Notes under the pieces: model-generated
What the model was told of the DNA's origin: nothing
The model's database searches: none
The model's input: the letters and a program-made list of their open reading frames with translations, nothing else
Shown: one piece after another, positions 8,075-17,070 of the stretch
Numbering within the stretch: the first letter of the stretch is position 1
Layout: the number at the start of each line of letters is the position of its first letter
Made by a program: the position numbers and the translations under genes
NCBI GenBank assembly: GCA_913062815.1
Contig: CAJXWZ010000015.1
Span: 55,308-119,307 of the forward strand
Direction: 5' to 3'
Source: an uncultured Colwellia sp.
GTDB taxonomy: Bacteria > Pseudomonadota > Gammaproteobacteria > Enterobacterales > Alteromonadaceae
Length of the DNA: 64,000 bases

Positions 8075-9769
8075 TTAGGTGATTTTGGCAATAGCACGTC
8101 TCAGTTCTTCACGTTGGATAGGCTTACTTAAGCAATCATTCATACCTATATTAATATATTGCTCTACCTGTTCTTTCATCACATCAGCCGTTACGGCAAA
8201 AATGGGTATGTTGGCTTTTTTAGCATCTTCATTACTTCTGATATGACGGGTAGCGCCTAAACCGTCCATACGAGGCATATGGATATCCATTAAAATCAGA
8301 TCATAGTGATTTTTTTGTACAGCCTCAACGGCCTCAAAGCCATTCTTAGCGGTTGTCACGATATGTTTGTCAAACTCTAGTACCGCTCTTGCAACCATTA
8401 GGTTTACATCCATGTCATCAACAAGCAGTATTTTCAATGGACGTATTTTATTGGTTTCTACAGGGTTATTTACTACATGAGGTTGGGTTGAAAGTTTAAA
8501 TGGTATTTGAAACCAGAAACAACTTCCTTGGCCTTCTGCACTTTCTACATGAATTTCTCCGTGCATCGCCATCACTAGCTTTTTACAGATTGACAAACCA
8601 AGCCCTGTGCCACCAAAATATCTAGTGGTACTTCTATCGGCTTGTATAAAGGGCTCAAAAAGGCGCTCTTGTTTATCACTTTCAATGCCTATACCGGTAT
8701 CAAGTACCGAAAATCTAACATCTGCACTGTTAGATTTAATATTAAAAACTTCAGCTCTTATTGATACATCACCCTTATCGGTAAACTTCAAAGCATTATC
8801 CACTAAATTTACCAATACTTGTTTTAATCGAGTAGGGTCCCCTGTTAAGTCACTGGCTATGCCAGAGGGAATATCTAAACTGAAGTTAATGCCTTTTTCT
8901 TCTGCGCGTTTGCGCATTATGCCGTATATTTCTTGTAATATTTCAATAAAATCAAAGTCAATATTTTCAAGCTCTAACTCGCCTGATTCTATTTTAGTTA
9001 AATCTAAAATATCGCCAATCAAGTTAAGTAAATGATTCCCTGAACTAAAAATTTGTTGAGCATAATCTCTATAGCGCACATCAGCGTGAGGACCATATAG
9101 CTCTGCTTTAAGAATTTCGGCAAATCCGATAACAGAATTTAACGGGGAGCGTAATTCGTGACTCATGTGTGATAAGAATTGGCTTTTACTTTTGTTGGCT
9201 TCTTCAGCTATTTTTTGAGATTGCTCTGATTTGAGTAAGGCTTGTTCGGCCTTTATTTGGGATTTTTCAGCTCTGAGTTGCGCTTGTTCGGCTTTAATTT
9301 GAGCTTTGTTCAACTCAATATTTCGGTATTCCAGCTCTAGTTCACCTTCCTTCAATGTGGTTATATCGGTATGAGCGCCTAGCATACGATAGGGCTTGCC
9401 ACCATCGTCTCTTATCACAATACCTCTACAGCGAACCCAAACGGTAGAGCCAGTTTTATGACGGTACCTAACAATTTGATCATACGGGTGATTAGGGTTA
9501 TCACAATGGGCTTTAAAATTATACATGGCAGTATTTAGGTCGTCTGGATGTATCAAATCCTGCCATTCAGCGGCTAAGTGTTGTTTTGTTTTTGGGTCAT
9601 GCCCCAATAATGTCCAAAAACGCTCAGATAACCATTCATGCTCTGGTTGCTGTAAATCCCAATACCACAAGCCATCTAACGATCCCGATTGAATAAATTC
9701 GAAAATGGAAGTATCGACTTCAATTAATTTATAAAGCTCATTTTTGAGGTAATGTTGAGGTTGGTTCAT
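8075..9769 (-). CDS. Hybrid sensor histidine kinase (PAS - HisKA - HATPase - receiver)
   Basis: 564 residues, no membrane segments, so a cytoplasmic sensor. Residues 30-140 are a PAS domain with PAC region (LHDP... HTDITTLKE). Residues 150-195 are heptad-like repeats (IKAEQAQ, LRAEKSQ, IKAEQAL, LKSEQSQ), a signalling coiled coil. The DHp box is HMSHELRSPLN with phospho-acceptor His204. The ATPase has the N box (NLVDNALKF), G1 (DTGIGI) and G2 (GGTGLGLSI). A receiver follows from about 445, with DD near 451 and phospho-Asp495 in LILMDIHMPRMDG. The lack of an output domain suggests phosphorelay to another protein. No partner regulator is adjacent. Confidence 0.95.
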   Translation of the reverse strand: MNQPQHYLKNELYKLIEVDTSIFEFIQSGSLDGLWYWDLQQPEHEWLSERFWTLLGHDPKTKQHLAAEWQDLIHPDDLNTAMYNFKAHCDNPNHPYDQIVRYRHKTGSTVWVRCRGIVIRDDGGKPYRMLGAHTDITTLKEGELELEYRNIELNKAQIKAEQAQLRAEKSQIKAEQALLKSEQSQKIAEEANKSKSQFLSHMSHELRSPLNSVIGFAEILKAELYGPHADVRYRDYAQQIFSSGNHLLNLIGDILDLTKIESGELELENIDFDFIEILQEIYGIMRKRAEEKGINFSLDIPSGIASDLTGDPTRLKQVLVNLVDNALKFTDKGDVSIRAEVFNIKSNSADVRFSVLDTGIGIESDKQERLFEPFIQADRSTTRYFGGTGLGLSICKKLVMAMHGEIHVESAEGQGSCFWFQIPFKLSTQPHVVNNPVETNKIRPLKILLVDDMDVNLMVARAVLEFDKHIVTTAKNGFEAVEAVQKNHYDLILMDIHMPRMDGLGATRHIRSNEDAKKANIPIFAVTADVMKEQVEQYINIGMNDCLSKPIQREELRRAIAKIT

Positions 9770-10092
9770 ATGAGTCGTGTGTCCTTACAGTCGTGTGAAT
9801 TTTCAAGTTGAGGCTAGTGCTATCGGAAGTGGTTAAAGCAAATGATTCACAGAACGAATAGTCACAGAGTTAGTCGTTAGAACAACTAAGCCTTAGTCGA
9901 TAATTACCATAAAATAAAGTATAGGAGTCATTAGTTAAATATCAACAAAGGTGACCAAACTAAACTAACTTTATTGGCATGTTTGTATGGGCGGGTTATA
10001 AATAGCCATTGTTAGCCATGGAAAGTTCAGTAGCAGTGGTGGTTTTAGTTCAAGCACACAAAGAGTTTACCTATGTATAGCTGACAAGGTAC
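9770..10092. other. Intergenic stretch without a recognisable gene
   Basis: 323 bp between the histidine kinase start and the AlkD-like gene stop. It should hold the kinase promoter. I see no open frame, strong hairpin or repeat. Confidence 0.4.
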
Positions 10093-10842
10093 TTACTTTG
10101 TGGTGACTAATAATGTTTTGCGTGTGTCTTTATCCATTTTTTCTACGGCATATCTAATGGTGGAACGATGCATTTTTGTTGCGTTTGTCAAAATATAGGT
10201 AACAACATCGTTTTGATAATGTACTGAAGTGACTTTAAGTAGCCAGCCCACACTTTTTTGAACAAACTCATCATTGTCTGTTATTAATAAATCACAGTGC
10301 TTGAAAATCAGTGTTTTATCGAGAAAATAGGTTGATTTAGCTATGTTACGTTTAATAAATTTAACCCAAACTACATTACTTGCTCGCCTGCACCAAGGTA
10401 CTTTGGAAAATGCCCAATGCTGTGTTTTAACAATTAACTCAGGGCGAGCTATAAGATATTGATAAATAGTTTTAATACATAAATCATCAACATGAGACCA
10501 ATTACTGGCATAGTTTTCTAGCCAGTATTCAAATCTATCTAGCAATGTTTCATCATAATGTTTTTTAACGAACTTATTGATCAAGGCAAATGCAATTAAA
10601 ACCTCTTCACTGTACTCGGCTTTGTTAAGAATATATTCGCTAATAGACAATACTTCATTGGCACTAAGATAAGCAAAATCACTATGAAATTTAGCTATGA
10701 TCATTTTTATATCATTAGCATTTGCGCCGATGCAATGAATACCGTTTGGAAAATAACGGCGACTGGCCTCAGCCTTAGCGCAGCTACTGACATTAACAAG
10801 GTCTTGTTTAATTATATGTAAAAAGCTTTCGTGATTCTTCAT
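10093..10842 (-). CDS. DNA alkylation repair protein (AlkD-like HEAT repeat)
   Basis: 249 all-helical residues of the AlkD-like DNA-glycosylase family. Characteristic parts are the early segment KAEASRRYFPNGIHCIGA, the WSHVDDLC segment (the family's W-xVD motif that carries the catalytic-type Asp) near residue 135, and ASNVVWVKFIKRN with helical repeats to the end. AlkD removes positively charged alkylated bases. The family also contains inactive members, so activity is probable rather than shown. Monocistronic as far as I can see. Confidence 0.8.
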   Translation of the reverse strand: MKNHESFLHIIKQDLVNVSSCAKAEASRRYFPNGIHCIGANANDIKMIIAKFHSDFAYLSANEVLSISEYILNKAEYSEEVLIAFALINKFVKKHYDETLLDRFEYWLENYASNWSHVDDLCIKTIYQYLIARPELIVKTQHWAFSKVPWCRRASNVVWVKFIKRNIAKSTYFLDKTLIFKHCDLLITDNDEFVQKSVGWLLKVTSVHYQNDVVTYILTNATKMHRSTIRYAVEKMDKDTRKTLLVTTK

Positions 10843-10894
10843 CTTGTTTATTTTTAAAGATCAGGAGACTAACATTAGCGTGATTGAAGTTTAG

Positions 10895-11866
10895 TTATTT
10901 ATGAAATGTTCGCAATGCAGTATCAAAAAATGCTTTTACTTCAATTTTAGTTTGTTCATGCGCTTTACTGTTTCCTTGTACGGTACCACCATTGGCAAAA
11001 GTGTCATCAGGCTTTGATTGTCTCCCTGGGCGATGGCCTGCGTTTTCAAAGGCAATATGCTGGTATCGATAATTAAAATCAGACATAGTTAATATTGAGG
11101 TTAAGGTATTGGCCATAACCGTGCTCGGCCATTGTTTATCATCACGTCCCGAAAGTAATAATAAATGCGCTTTAATCTCATTTACGGGAAGCAAGGCTTG
11201 TTCAGCTTTTGATTGTTCAAGTAAAGCATTTTCAAACATTTCACGTGTGGTGATCATTTTTTTATTGCGTAATATTCGCGACAACCATACTGCGCCATCA
11301 ATAAGACCAACACTATGAAAGTTTAGAGGTACTTGGCCTACAGTCCATGACGATTCATTAAAGCCTGCCCAACCAGGCCCTGCCCAAACAATAGCACTAG
11401 GGGCTCTAAGCACAACGGCTTTAACTAGCTCATTATTATGGGCTGTTAAAATAGCCGCCTCTGTTCCTTTAGAGTGACCAAATAGGCCAATAGCTCCTTG
11501 TTGAACTGCCTCATGCTTATTCAGCCAATGTAGCGCATTATGAAAATATTCAATAGGTATATTTACCAAGTTGTCAGGTAGTCCTTTTACGCCAAAATAG
11601 CGAACATTAAGTACAACAAAACCCGCAGATGAAAGCCACTTTGCATCTTGATTTTCATAACCGCCACCTGAGCCACCAATTAATAATATCGCCGGATTTG
11701 AGCCAATATTTTCAGGTAGCCAAAGCCTGCCAGTAAAAGACTCGTTTGATATTTGAGTAAAGACTGCTTTATTATCGTCAGCAATTGTTTGCGCTTGAAC
11801 AAGTACAAAAACAAAACCAATTAAATATTTGCACAATGGTTTTATTTTCCAACGGTATCTATGCAT
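10895..11866 (-). CDS. Secreted alpha/beta hydrolase of the acyl-CoA thioester hydrolase/BAAT C-terminal type
   Basis: 323 residues with an N-terminal signal segment (LIGFVFVLVQAQTIA). The hydrolase fold is visible: oxyanion region ILLIGGSGGGYEN, nucleophile elbow GLFGHSKGTEAAI (Ser), Asp in LLSGRDDKQWPS, and His in AGHRPG. The GxSKG elbow and layout fit the BAAT/dienelactone hydrolase group. Substrate unknown. Its ATG shares one base with the stop codon of the upstream P-loop kinase gene (TAATG at 11864-11868), so the two are translationally coupled. Confidence 0.85.
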   Translation of the reverse strand: MHRYRWKIKPLCKYLIGFVFVLVQAQTIADDNKAVFTQISNESFTGRLWLPENIGSNPAILLIGGSGGGYENQDAKWLSSAGFVVLNVRYFGVKGLPDNLVNIPIEYFHNALHWLNKHEAVQQGAIGLFGHSKGTEAAILTAHNNELVKAVVLRAPSAIVWAGPGWAGFNESSWTVGQVPLNFHSVGLIDGAVWLSRILRNKKMITTREMFENALLEQSKAEQALLPVNEIKAHLLLLSGRDDKQWPSTVMANTLTSILTMSDFNYRYQHIAFENAGHRPGRQSKPDDTFANGGTVQGNSKAHEQTKIEVKAFFDTALRTFHK

Positions 11867-12438
11867 TACTTACTCAACTCTTTAGGTGCGACTAAAGGCA
11901 ATATAGCCTCATTTATAAACTCTTCAGCTTGCTTTGGGGAATCAAGCTGAACGAAACGAATATGTGAATAAGTATCTGACTGCATAATATCCGCATATTT
12001 TGTACGATTAGAGTGGTAGTTTTGCAAGGTCCAAAGAATTATCGATTTTCTACTAAAAAAGGTGGTGCGAAAGGTTTCTATATTGCCAGTGTTTGGCCAT
12101 ATTTCTTGCTTAGTTAATATGCGCTTGATTGCTCGTTTTAACGCTTGAAAAACAGTACGAGAAAACGAATAGTCTAGCCAAATCACGGTATTTGCTTTAG
12201 CCCATTTTAATGAAGCTGTTCTTGAGTAGTTACCATCAAGCACCCAATCATCTTCAAAGGTGGCGTCTTTTAGCTTCTTAAGAAACTCGCTGTTATTTGA
12301 CTCTTGCCAGTTAGGTTTCCAAAATAACGCATCCATTTCTATATACCTTACATTCAATTTCTCAGCTAATACTTTGCTAAATGTCGACTTACCACTGGCA
12401 CTTGTACCAATAACATTGATGTTTCTGTTCAGTTTCAA
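11866..12438 (-). CDS. P-loop kinase of the DNA topology modulation (FlaR)/adenylate kinase-like type
   Basis: 190 residues. Walker A is GTSASGKSTFSKVLAEKL near residues 11-28. It is followed by MDALFWKPNWQ and WVLDGNYSRT, the layout of FlaR-like proteins in which the aromatic DxLxWxP segment follows the P loop. A basic LID-like segment (RAIKRILTKQEIWP) follows. These proteins are predicted nucleoside or nucleotide kinases; the name topology modulation is historical. Overlaps the next gene by one base. Confidence 0.82.
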   Translation of the reverse strand: MKLNRNINVIGTSASGKSTFSKVLAEKLNVRYIEMDALFWKPNWQESNNSEFLKKLKDATFEDDWVLDGNYSRTASLKWAKANTVIWLDYSFSRTVFQALKRAIKRILTKQEIWPNTGNIETFRTTFFSRKSIILWTLQNYHSNRTKYADIMQSDTYSHIRFVQLDSPKQAEEFINEAILPLVAPKELSK

Positions 12439-12523
12439 AAGAGCCTCACAGTATGCTGGATTTTCTAGTTAGCTAATCTATTGAATTAATAGGAATATAT
12501 TTTCATTTACTTCCTAGGAAACT

Positions 12524-13117
12524 CTATTCAACTGAAGATTTTAAGCCAGAGATTAACCTTTTAAAGACAAACTCAGCGTCATCACGTGCAGTTTGTGCTC
12601 CTTTAGACTTTAAAATTGATAAAGCAGACTCTGTTAAAATTGCGTTTATTATGCGAGCAACTAACTCAGTAGACTCGATGCATATTTCGCCTTTATTTTT
12701 TGACGCTTTAAGCCATGAGTTGAGTTGTGCAAGGCTTTGCTCTGCTTCAATTATTTTACATCTTTCCCAACCGATGGCGGCAGGTCCCTCAATTAATAAT
12801 ACGGTTGCAACATCAGTATCTACTATTTCATCTAACCATGCTAAGCACGTACCCTGAAGATCTTCTATTGGTGATTCATTAGGTGATTTCTTTTTAAGCG
12901 CTCGAGTAATAGCACCTTTAGATTCATTTTCATAAACCACCGCCATCAAGTCTTCTAAAGAATCAAAGTGATGATACATGGCACCGCGACTCACTTCAGC
13001 AGTTTCAAGTATGCTGCGGGTGGTAGTGCCTCTTATCCCTTTACTTTTTAGAAGCTTAGTTGCTGTTTCAATTAAGCTTTTACGTGTAGCTTGTTTTCGT
13101 TGTTCTTGAGTTGCCAT
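12524..13117 (-). CDS. TetR family transcriptional repressor
   Basis: 197 residues. The N-terminal HTH is typical: ATKLLKSKGIRGTTTRSILETAEVSRGAMYHHFDSLEDL split over residues 17-55. The C-terminal ligand-binding domain ends with a dimerisation helix pair. ATG 13117 was preferred to an upstream TTG at 13129. It is divergent from a SnoaL/NTF2-like gene. The shared gap holds two copies of a 17-bp operator-like palindrome, so it most likely represses itself and that gene. Confidence 0.92.
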   Translation of the reverse strand: MATQEQRKQATRKSLIETATKLLKSKGIRGTTTRSILETAEVSRGAMYHHFDSLEDLMAVVYENESKGAITRALKKKSPNESPIEDLQGTCLAWLDEIVDTDVATVLLIEGPAAIGWERCKIIEAEQSLAQLNSWLKASKNKGEICIESTELVARIINAILTESALSILKSKGAQTARDDAEFVFKRLISGLKSSVE

Positions 13118-13139
13118 AAAATAATCCAAAAAAACATTT

Positions 13140-13187
13140 ACAGACCAATGGTCTATATGTATATTTGTTTACAGACCATCAGTCTAT
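13140..13187. promoter_or_regulatory. Two TetR operator-like palindromes in a divergent promoter
   Basis: Copies are ACAGACCAATGGTCTAT (13140-13156) and ACAGACCATCAGTCTAT (13171-13187), with centres 31 bp apart. Each is an inverted repeat around AGACC/GGTCT or AGAC/GTCT. They lie between the divergent tetR and SnoaL-like genes, the usual place for TetR operators. Confidence 0.75.
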
Positions 13188-13209
13188 AATATTTTATTGG
13201 AGAAAGATA

Positions 13210-13572
13210 ATGATTGAAATTCCTGAAGCATTTACCCAATACTTAGCCGCTTGGAATGAAACAGATGTGAGTAAAATCAGAGGGCACTTTGAACGTTCAT
13301 GTGTTGATGATGTATTTTTTGTAGATCCCACCATTACCACACGTAACATTGATGAACTAGAAGCTTTTGCGATTAAAGTTCGCACAGATAATCCCACAGC
13401 GACTAATCACCTTGTCTCTGCAGTTGATGGTCACAACGGGCGTTACCGTTACCTATGGGAAGTGTATGAACAAGGCAAATTACTTTTACAAGGAATGGAT
13501 ATGGTAACCATAAATAACAAAGGAAAAATTATTCAAGTTGATGGCTTTTATGGCGAATTATGTAAGCATTAG
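13210..13572 (+). CDS. SnoaL/NTF2-like protein
   Basis: 120 residues. I chose ATG 13210, which is preceded by GGAGAA; the ORF extends upstream only through the operator region. The sequence has the NTF2/SnoaL layout: an N-terminal helix (FTQYLAAWNETD), then DDVFFVDPTITTRN with a catalytic-type Asp, and later strands (YRYLWEVYEQGKLLLQGMDMV, GKIIQVDGFYG). Proteins of this type act as isomerases, cyclases or binding proteins. It appears to be the target of the divergent TetR repressor, which suggests an inducible response to a small hydrophobic compound. Confidence 0.8.
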   Translation: MIEIPEAFTQYLAAWNETDVSKIRGHFERSCVDDVFFVDPTITTRNIDELEAFAIKVRTDNPTATNHLVSAVDGHNGRYRYLWEVYEQGKLLLQGMDMVTINNKGKIIQVDGFYGELCKH

Positions 13573-13656
13573 TTACTAAACAAATGCTAATCTATTTACA
13601 TGTAAAATCAATGGTTTAGGATGGAATCTAGCTGGGTTTAACTCGTTGTTGCACTG

Positions 13657-14064
13657 TTAATCATTCACTTTGTTGATGGTTCCAAGTGCAACAGCAACGA
13701 GCTTTTCACTTTTATCATGTAAAGCATATACTTTACATTCGCAAGTGGCTTGGCTCTTTCCTGATGATAGTACCGTTGAACGCGCAATTAAGGTTTTCCC
13801 TATGGCAGGGCGTAGATAATTAATTTTGTATTCAGAGGTAACGCATTTCCCTAAAATTGAAGCGGCTGAAAAGGTAATGCAATTATCCGCTAAGTAGCTT
13901 AATACACCGCCGTGCACGAAACCAAAATTTTGAGTTAGCTCATTACGAATTGTTAGCGATAATTCAGCTTTACCTTCTTCAAACGCAATAAGCTCTGCGC
14001 CAATAAGCTTACTAAAAGGTTGTTCTGATAAAATTTGTTTGCCGTAATCAAGCATAAAACTCAT
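13657..14064 (-). CDS. PaaI-type hotdog thioesterase
   Basis: 135 residues with the hotdog fold: NFGFVHGGVLSYLADNCITFSA (split) carries the HGG-LADN motif of PaaI/YigI-like acyl-CoA thioesterases, in which the Asp or Asn after the central helix is catalytic. The C-terminal strands are INYLRPAIGKTLIARSTVL. These enzymes hydrolyse small or medium acyl-CoAs. Length is normal. It starts 13 bp after the end of an attC-like element. Confidence 0.87.
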   Translation of the reverse strand: MSFMLDYGKQILSEQPFSKLIGAELIAFEEGKAELSLTIRNELTQNFGFVHGGVLSYLADNCITFSAASILGKCVTSEYKINYLRPAIGKTLIARSTVLSSGKSQATCECKVYALHDKSEKLVAVALGTINKVND

Positions 14065-14076
14065 TTCCTTGTTGAA

Positions 14077-14176
14077 ATATAACGTTATAAAGTACGACTA
14101 GTCATAATTGATAAAGTTTGGAATAAAGCGGAACTCATTAAAGGTATAGTGGCTCCGCCTGATTAGTGTGTTAGGT
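14077..14176 (-). other. attC-like element, candidate 2 (100 bp)
   Basis: Bounded by ATATAAC (14077-14083) and GTTAGGT (14170-14176). On the minus strand the XRE-gene stop codon overlaps ACCTAAC, and the thioesterase gene starts 13 bp after the other end. Internal pairing is weak. Confidence 0.35.
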
Positions 14177-14638
14177 CTCTTTTGAAGACTCATGATCATA
14201 CCAAATACCATATTTATCGCCTTGGTATTTAAGCCAATGGTATAAATAGGCCGTTGCCAGCATGAGTATGCCACCCACTAAGGCGGCTTCATTAATTAGC
14301 CCCATGCAACAGAAAGTGAAACCGCTGACATGTCCTAATAATTCAATTCGCGCTGCTGACTGTCTACTTGGTTTAGTTTGTAAAAAGTTAAATACAAACC
14401 AACATTTTAACAAAAAGGGTAAAGCCTTCCAGTTGTCAGATTTTTTATCCATTTTAAATTTCTCCTGATTTAAAGTTGATATATCAACCTCAAGTGCAGC
14501 GGCAAGACATTTAAGTGATTCTAAACTTGCATTAGCGCCACTTTCAATTCGTTGAATGGTGCGAACATTTAAACCAGACATTTGGGCCAATTGCTCTTGT
14601 GAAAGATGGTTGCTAATACGTAACTCTTTAAGAATCAT
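14171..14638 (-). CDS. XRE-family HTH protein with two C-terminal membrane segments
   Basis: 155 residues. Residues 1-57 are a classical Cro/CI HTH (LSQEQLAQMSGLNVRTIQRIESG). After a linker comes a hydrophobic region with about two helices (HVSGFTFCCMGLINEAALVGGILMLATAYLYHWL). An XRE domain joined to a small membrane domain suggests a membrane-tethered regulator. No partner is obvious. The stop codon overlaps an attC-like element. Confidence 0.85.
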   Translation of the reverse strand: MILKELRISNHLSQEQLAQMSGLNVRTIQRIESGANASLESLKCLAAALEVDISTLNQEKFKMDKKSDNWKALPFLLKCWFVFNFLQTKPSRQSAARIELLGHVSGFTFCCMGLINEAALVGGILMLATAYLYHWLKYQGDKYGIWYDHESSKET

Positions 14639-14836
14639 TAAATCTACCTCTATACTTAAGAATCATGAGTATTCCTTTTTTCTTTAATTGTCGGTTACGA
14701 ATTTACCCCGACATTTACCCGACAGTTAATAATTAACAAGGGTAGCAGCGCTTTGCTGTTAGTTTAATAGTGAAGTGGCGTCAGCTAAATATTCTAGGAA
14801 ACACATGTTTTTGTATGTTTAGCCTAATCATAAAGG

Positions 14837-15154
14837 CTAAATTCCGTAATCTCGCTCAACTTTTGAAATACGAACTTTAAAGGTTCCGTACCATGATTTA
14901 CGTCCAGCTTTTTGAGCTTCAATATGTTCAGCGTTTGCTTTCCATTTTTTAATTGCAGCTAAGTCAGACCAATAAGACACCGTAATGCCGACCGATTCTC
15001 TTGCGGACTCTATGCCTAAAAATCCAGGTTGTTGTGCTGCAAGTTCAACCATTCTATTGGCCATATCCCCATAACCGTTATCAACGTCTGTGCGGGTAGA
15101 GGTGAAAATAACGGCAAAATAAGGAGGGGTGGGGGTATTCGCTATTAGTGACAT
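14837..15154 (-). CDS. Antibiotic biosynthesis monooxygenase (ABM) family protein
   Basis: 105 residues of the dimeric alpha-beta barrel type. Landmarks are YFAVIFTSTRTD at the start, MVELAAQQPGFLGIES (the family's QPGFLG motif), the VSYWSDLAAIKKWK segment and the H-IEAQKAGRKSWY segment at the C-terminus. The latter pattern (SYWxSxxAIxxWKxxxxHxxAQxxG) is common in uncharacterised ABM proteins. Probable role is a heme- or cofactor-independent oxygenase or a binding protein. Confidence 0.87.
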   Translation of the reverse strand: MSLIANTPTPPYFAVIFTSTRTDVDNGYGDMANRMVELAAQQPGFLGIESARESVGITVSYWSDLAAIKKWKANAEHIEAQKAGRKSWYGTFKVRISKVERDYGI

Positions 15155-15193
15155 TATTACTCCAAAGTTTAATAATATTAAAGTTCTTATTGA

Positions 15194-15655
15194 TTATTTA
15201 CTTTTACTCGTATGCTTTTCAGTGTCATGGTATTGCCATAAAACATTTATAATTTTCCATTCGTTCTTTTCATTTTTATATAAATGCATGTAGTCAATCC
15301 ACTCATCTACCGTTAACTTCACTGAGGCTACTCTATTGTCAATGTCGAGTATATTGATATCAACTTTAGGAGAAACAGGGAATTTATTACCTTCTTTATT
15401 ATAGTTTTCTGCTACCCAAACCATAGTATTGAAATCTGTTTCCATAATAAATTCTTCACCATTTTTTGCTTTCCAGTACGTTCTTTTTGCTAGTTGCTTA
15501 TCTAAGCCTCTTTTCATTAACTGCGGTTCGACCTTATGTTGAGCCTCTATGTAATCGAACACAGCTCTTTGGATGTTTTCGTTGTCACTCGCTGAATTAG
15601 CGATTACTAGACAGGAATAAGAAATAGATAAAGTTAATAATAAAATACGAAACAT
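15194..15655 (-). CDS. Exported NTF2-like (lumazine-binding type) protein
   Basis: 153 residues with a cleavable signal peptide (FRILLLTLSISYSCLVIANSA). The mature part resembles the Lumazine_bd_2 group of NTF2-like proteins: IQRAVFDYIEAQHK at the N-terminus, FIMETDFNTMVWVAENYN in the middle, and VDEWIDYMHLYKNEKNEWKIINVLW at the end. Probably periplasmic; ligand unknown. Start is ATG 15655. Flanked by unrelated same-strand genes. Confidence 0.78.
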   Translation of the reverse strand: MFRILLLTLSISYSCLVIANSASDNENIQRAVFDYIEAQHKVEPQLMKRGLDKQLAKRTYWKAKNGEEFIMETDFNTMVWVAENYNKEGNKFPVSPKVDINILDIDNRVASVKLTVDEWIDYMHLYKNEKNEWKIINVLWQYHDTEKHTSKSK

Positions 15656-15753
15656 GTGTATATCCTAAAAGAGTTAAACTCGGGTTATAGTTCAAAGGTG
15701 TGGCTTCACTAGCAAAAAAAAGAGAAATTCAACTTTTTTGCATTACTCTTCTG

Positions 15754-16368
15754 TTACGCCTTAACCGCCACTAAAGCGCCAGTAGGTACCATAATAGTCC
15801 CCGCCGTTTTATTAATGATTGTTGAGGCATTTGAGCTTTTTAACATTTTTTTCGCCCTAAGTGCTAACAATGCGTAACAAATATTGACACTTCCAAAAGC
15901 AACCGTCGCAATAAGCAATATTAATAATACGTCAGGGGTTGTCACTTGGTTTACTTTAATAAAAGCTGGGAACAGGCCAACATAGAAAACAATAGCTTTA
16001 GGATTACCTAAATTTATCATTAACCCTGTGATTAAATTAACCAGTAAAGAAGGCTCCTTAGATTCTTGAATATCTTCGGTGCTTGCTTTTGTTCTCAATA
16101 AATTGATACCTAACCAAATAAGATAAGCGGCACTAAGATACTTTATCACTAGGAATGCCGTGCCCATCATTTCAGAAATGATTGATAAACCAAATAACGC
16201 GAGCAAGATAAAGAAAAAATCACCTAAGGTAATACCGATGATCATCATTAATCCTCTGCTAAACCCTGAAGAAAAGGTACGCGCAATGACTGAAAAAACC
16301 GCAGGACCAGGAATGATGGCAACCACCAACATAGCACCAAAAAGTGCTAAAAGTTCTCCCACTGACAA
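15754..16368 (-). CDS. LysE/RhtB family amino-acid exporter
   Basis: 204 residues with about six membrane helices and the LysE family signature near the N-terminus: AMLVVAIIPGPAVFSVIARTFSSG. Further landmarks are GITLGDFFFILLALFG and LITGLMINLGNPKAIVFYVGLFP, the conserved NPKA motif. Such proteins export amino acids or related compounds using the proton motive force. The proposed start is a TTG at 16368 with AAGGAG seven bases upstream; GTG 16362 is an alternative. Substrate unknown. Confidence 0.92.
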   Translation of the reverse strand: MSVGELLALFGAMLVVAIIPGPAVFSVIARTFSSGFSRGLMMIIGITLGDFFFILLALFGLSIISEMMGTAFLVIKYLSAAYLIWLGINLLRTKASTEDIQESKEPSLLVNLITGLMINLGNPKAIVFYVGLFPAFIKVNQVTTPDVLLILLIATVAFGSVNICYALLALRAKKMLKSSNASTIINKTAGTIMVPTGALVAVKA

Positions 16369-16429
16369 CGTATTCTCCTTGTTATTTTACGCCCGATGAG
16401 CGATTTATTATTGGCCATATAGAATATGG

Positions 16430-16789
16430 TTAATTGAAAGTGATTTCAGACTGCATGCTATATAAAACAAACAATACCTCTTCTTTTTCTCGTTGACCAA
16501 TATTGTTTTTATCAAGTGCTTGCATGACATCATCTATCACAGCAAGAAACTCGCCCTCATTAATGTTCATACCCTTGTGAGTTGCCAGCATATCTTTTCC
16601 TTTATAGACATTTGGCCCGCCAGTACCGGTTATAAAAAAAGTTGCCGCGCCATTCTTTACTGCATCAATATCACTGTTCACGTATCTATTTGAAACTTTT
16701 GGGTTTTGCAAATGAATATCTACAACATCATTGGCAATATTAGTGATGCCTTCAGTACCACCTAATCTTTCATAAAGTGAGGTGTTCAT
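16430..16789 (-). CDS. Group 1 truncated haemoglobin
   Basis: 119 residues, the usual length of a 2/2 haemoglobin. It begins SLYERLGGTEGI, the family N-terminus, has the F-helix proximal His in LATHKGMNI near residue 70, and ends with a G/H helix region. The FFITGTGGP segment matches the CD/E region of group 1. Role in the family: NO or O2 chemistry. Not in an operon with an obvious partner. Confidence 0.9.
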   Translation of the reverse strand: MNTSLYERLGGTEGITNIANDVVDIHLQNPKVSNRYVNSDIDAVKNGAATFFITGTGGPNVYKGKDMLATHKGMNINEGEFLAVIDDVMQALDKNNIGQREKEEVLFVLYSMQSEITFN

Positions 16790-17004
16790 ATTTATCTCCT
16801 AATTAATGAGTACCTGTTGAATTTTAGTACACAATTTGAGGATTATCGAAAACAAGCTGAATCACATGAAAAATTGCTAATAGGCAAATAGACCTGGTAA
16901 GCATAAGTGACCAAGATGTAAAAGCCAACCGTATTATATCTTTGTACTGCCACTCGATTCACAAATTAACTTGCTTGAACTATCGCCTTTTATCAATTAT
17001 ATAC

Positions 17005-17065
17005 TTGACAAGAGACTACTGGTCACTTATTGTTGTGCGTAAGAGACTGATGGTTACTTATGTTG
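17005..17065 (+). promoter_or_regulatory. Promoter with two TetR-operator-like direct repeats
   Basis: TTGACA (17005-17010), a 17-bp spacer and TATTGT (17028-17033) give a near-consensus sigma-70 promoter. Two imperfect repeats starting AAGAGACT lie over the spacer/-10 (17010-17035) and just downstream (17041-17065), with starts 31 bp apart. They are upstream of the tetR start and probably mediate autorepression. Confidence 0.65.
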
Positions 17066-17070
17066 GGTTT

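Noticed and set aside
16942..17070. 43-codon N-terminal extension of the TetR gene
   Set aside because: It overlaps a near-consensus promoter and operator-like repeats; TetR proteins begin close to the HTH, as from 17071.
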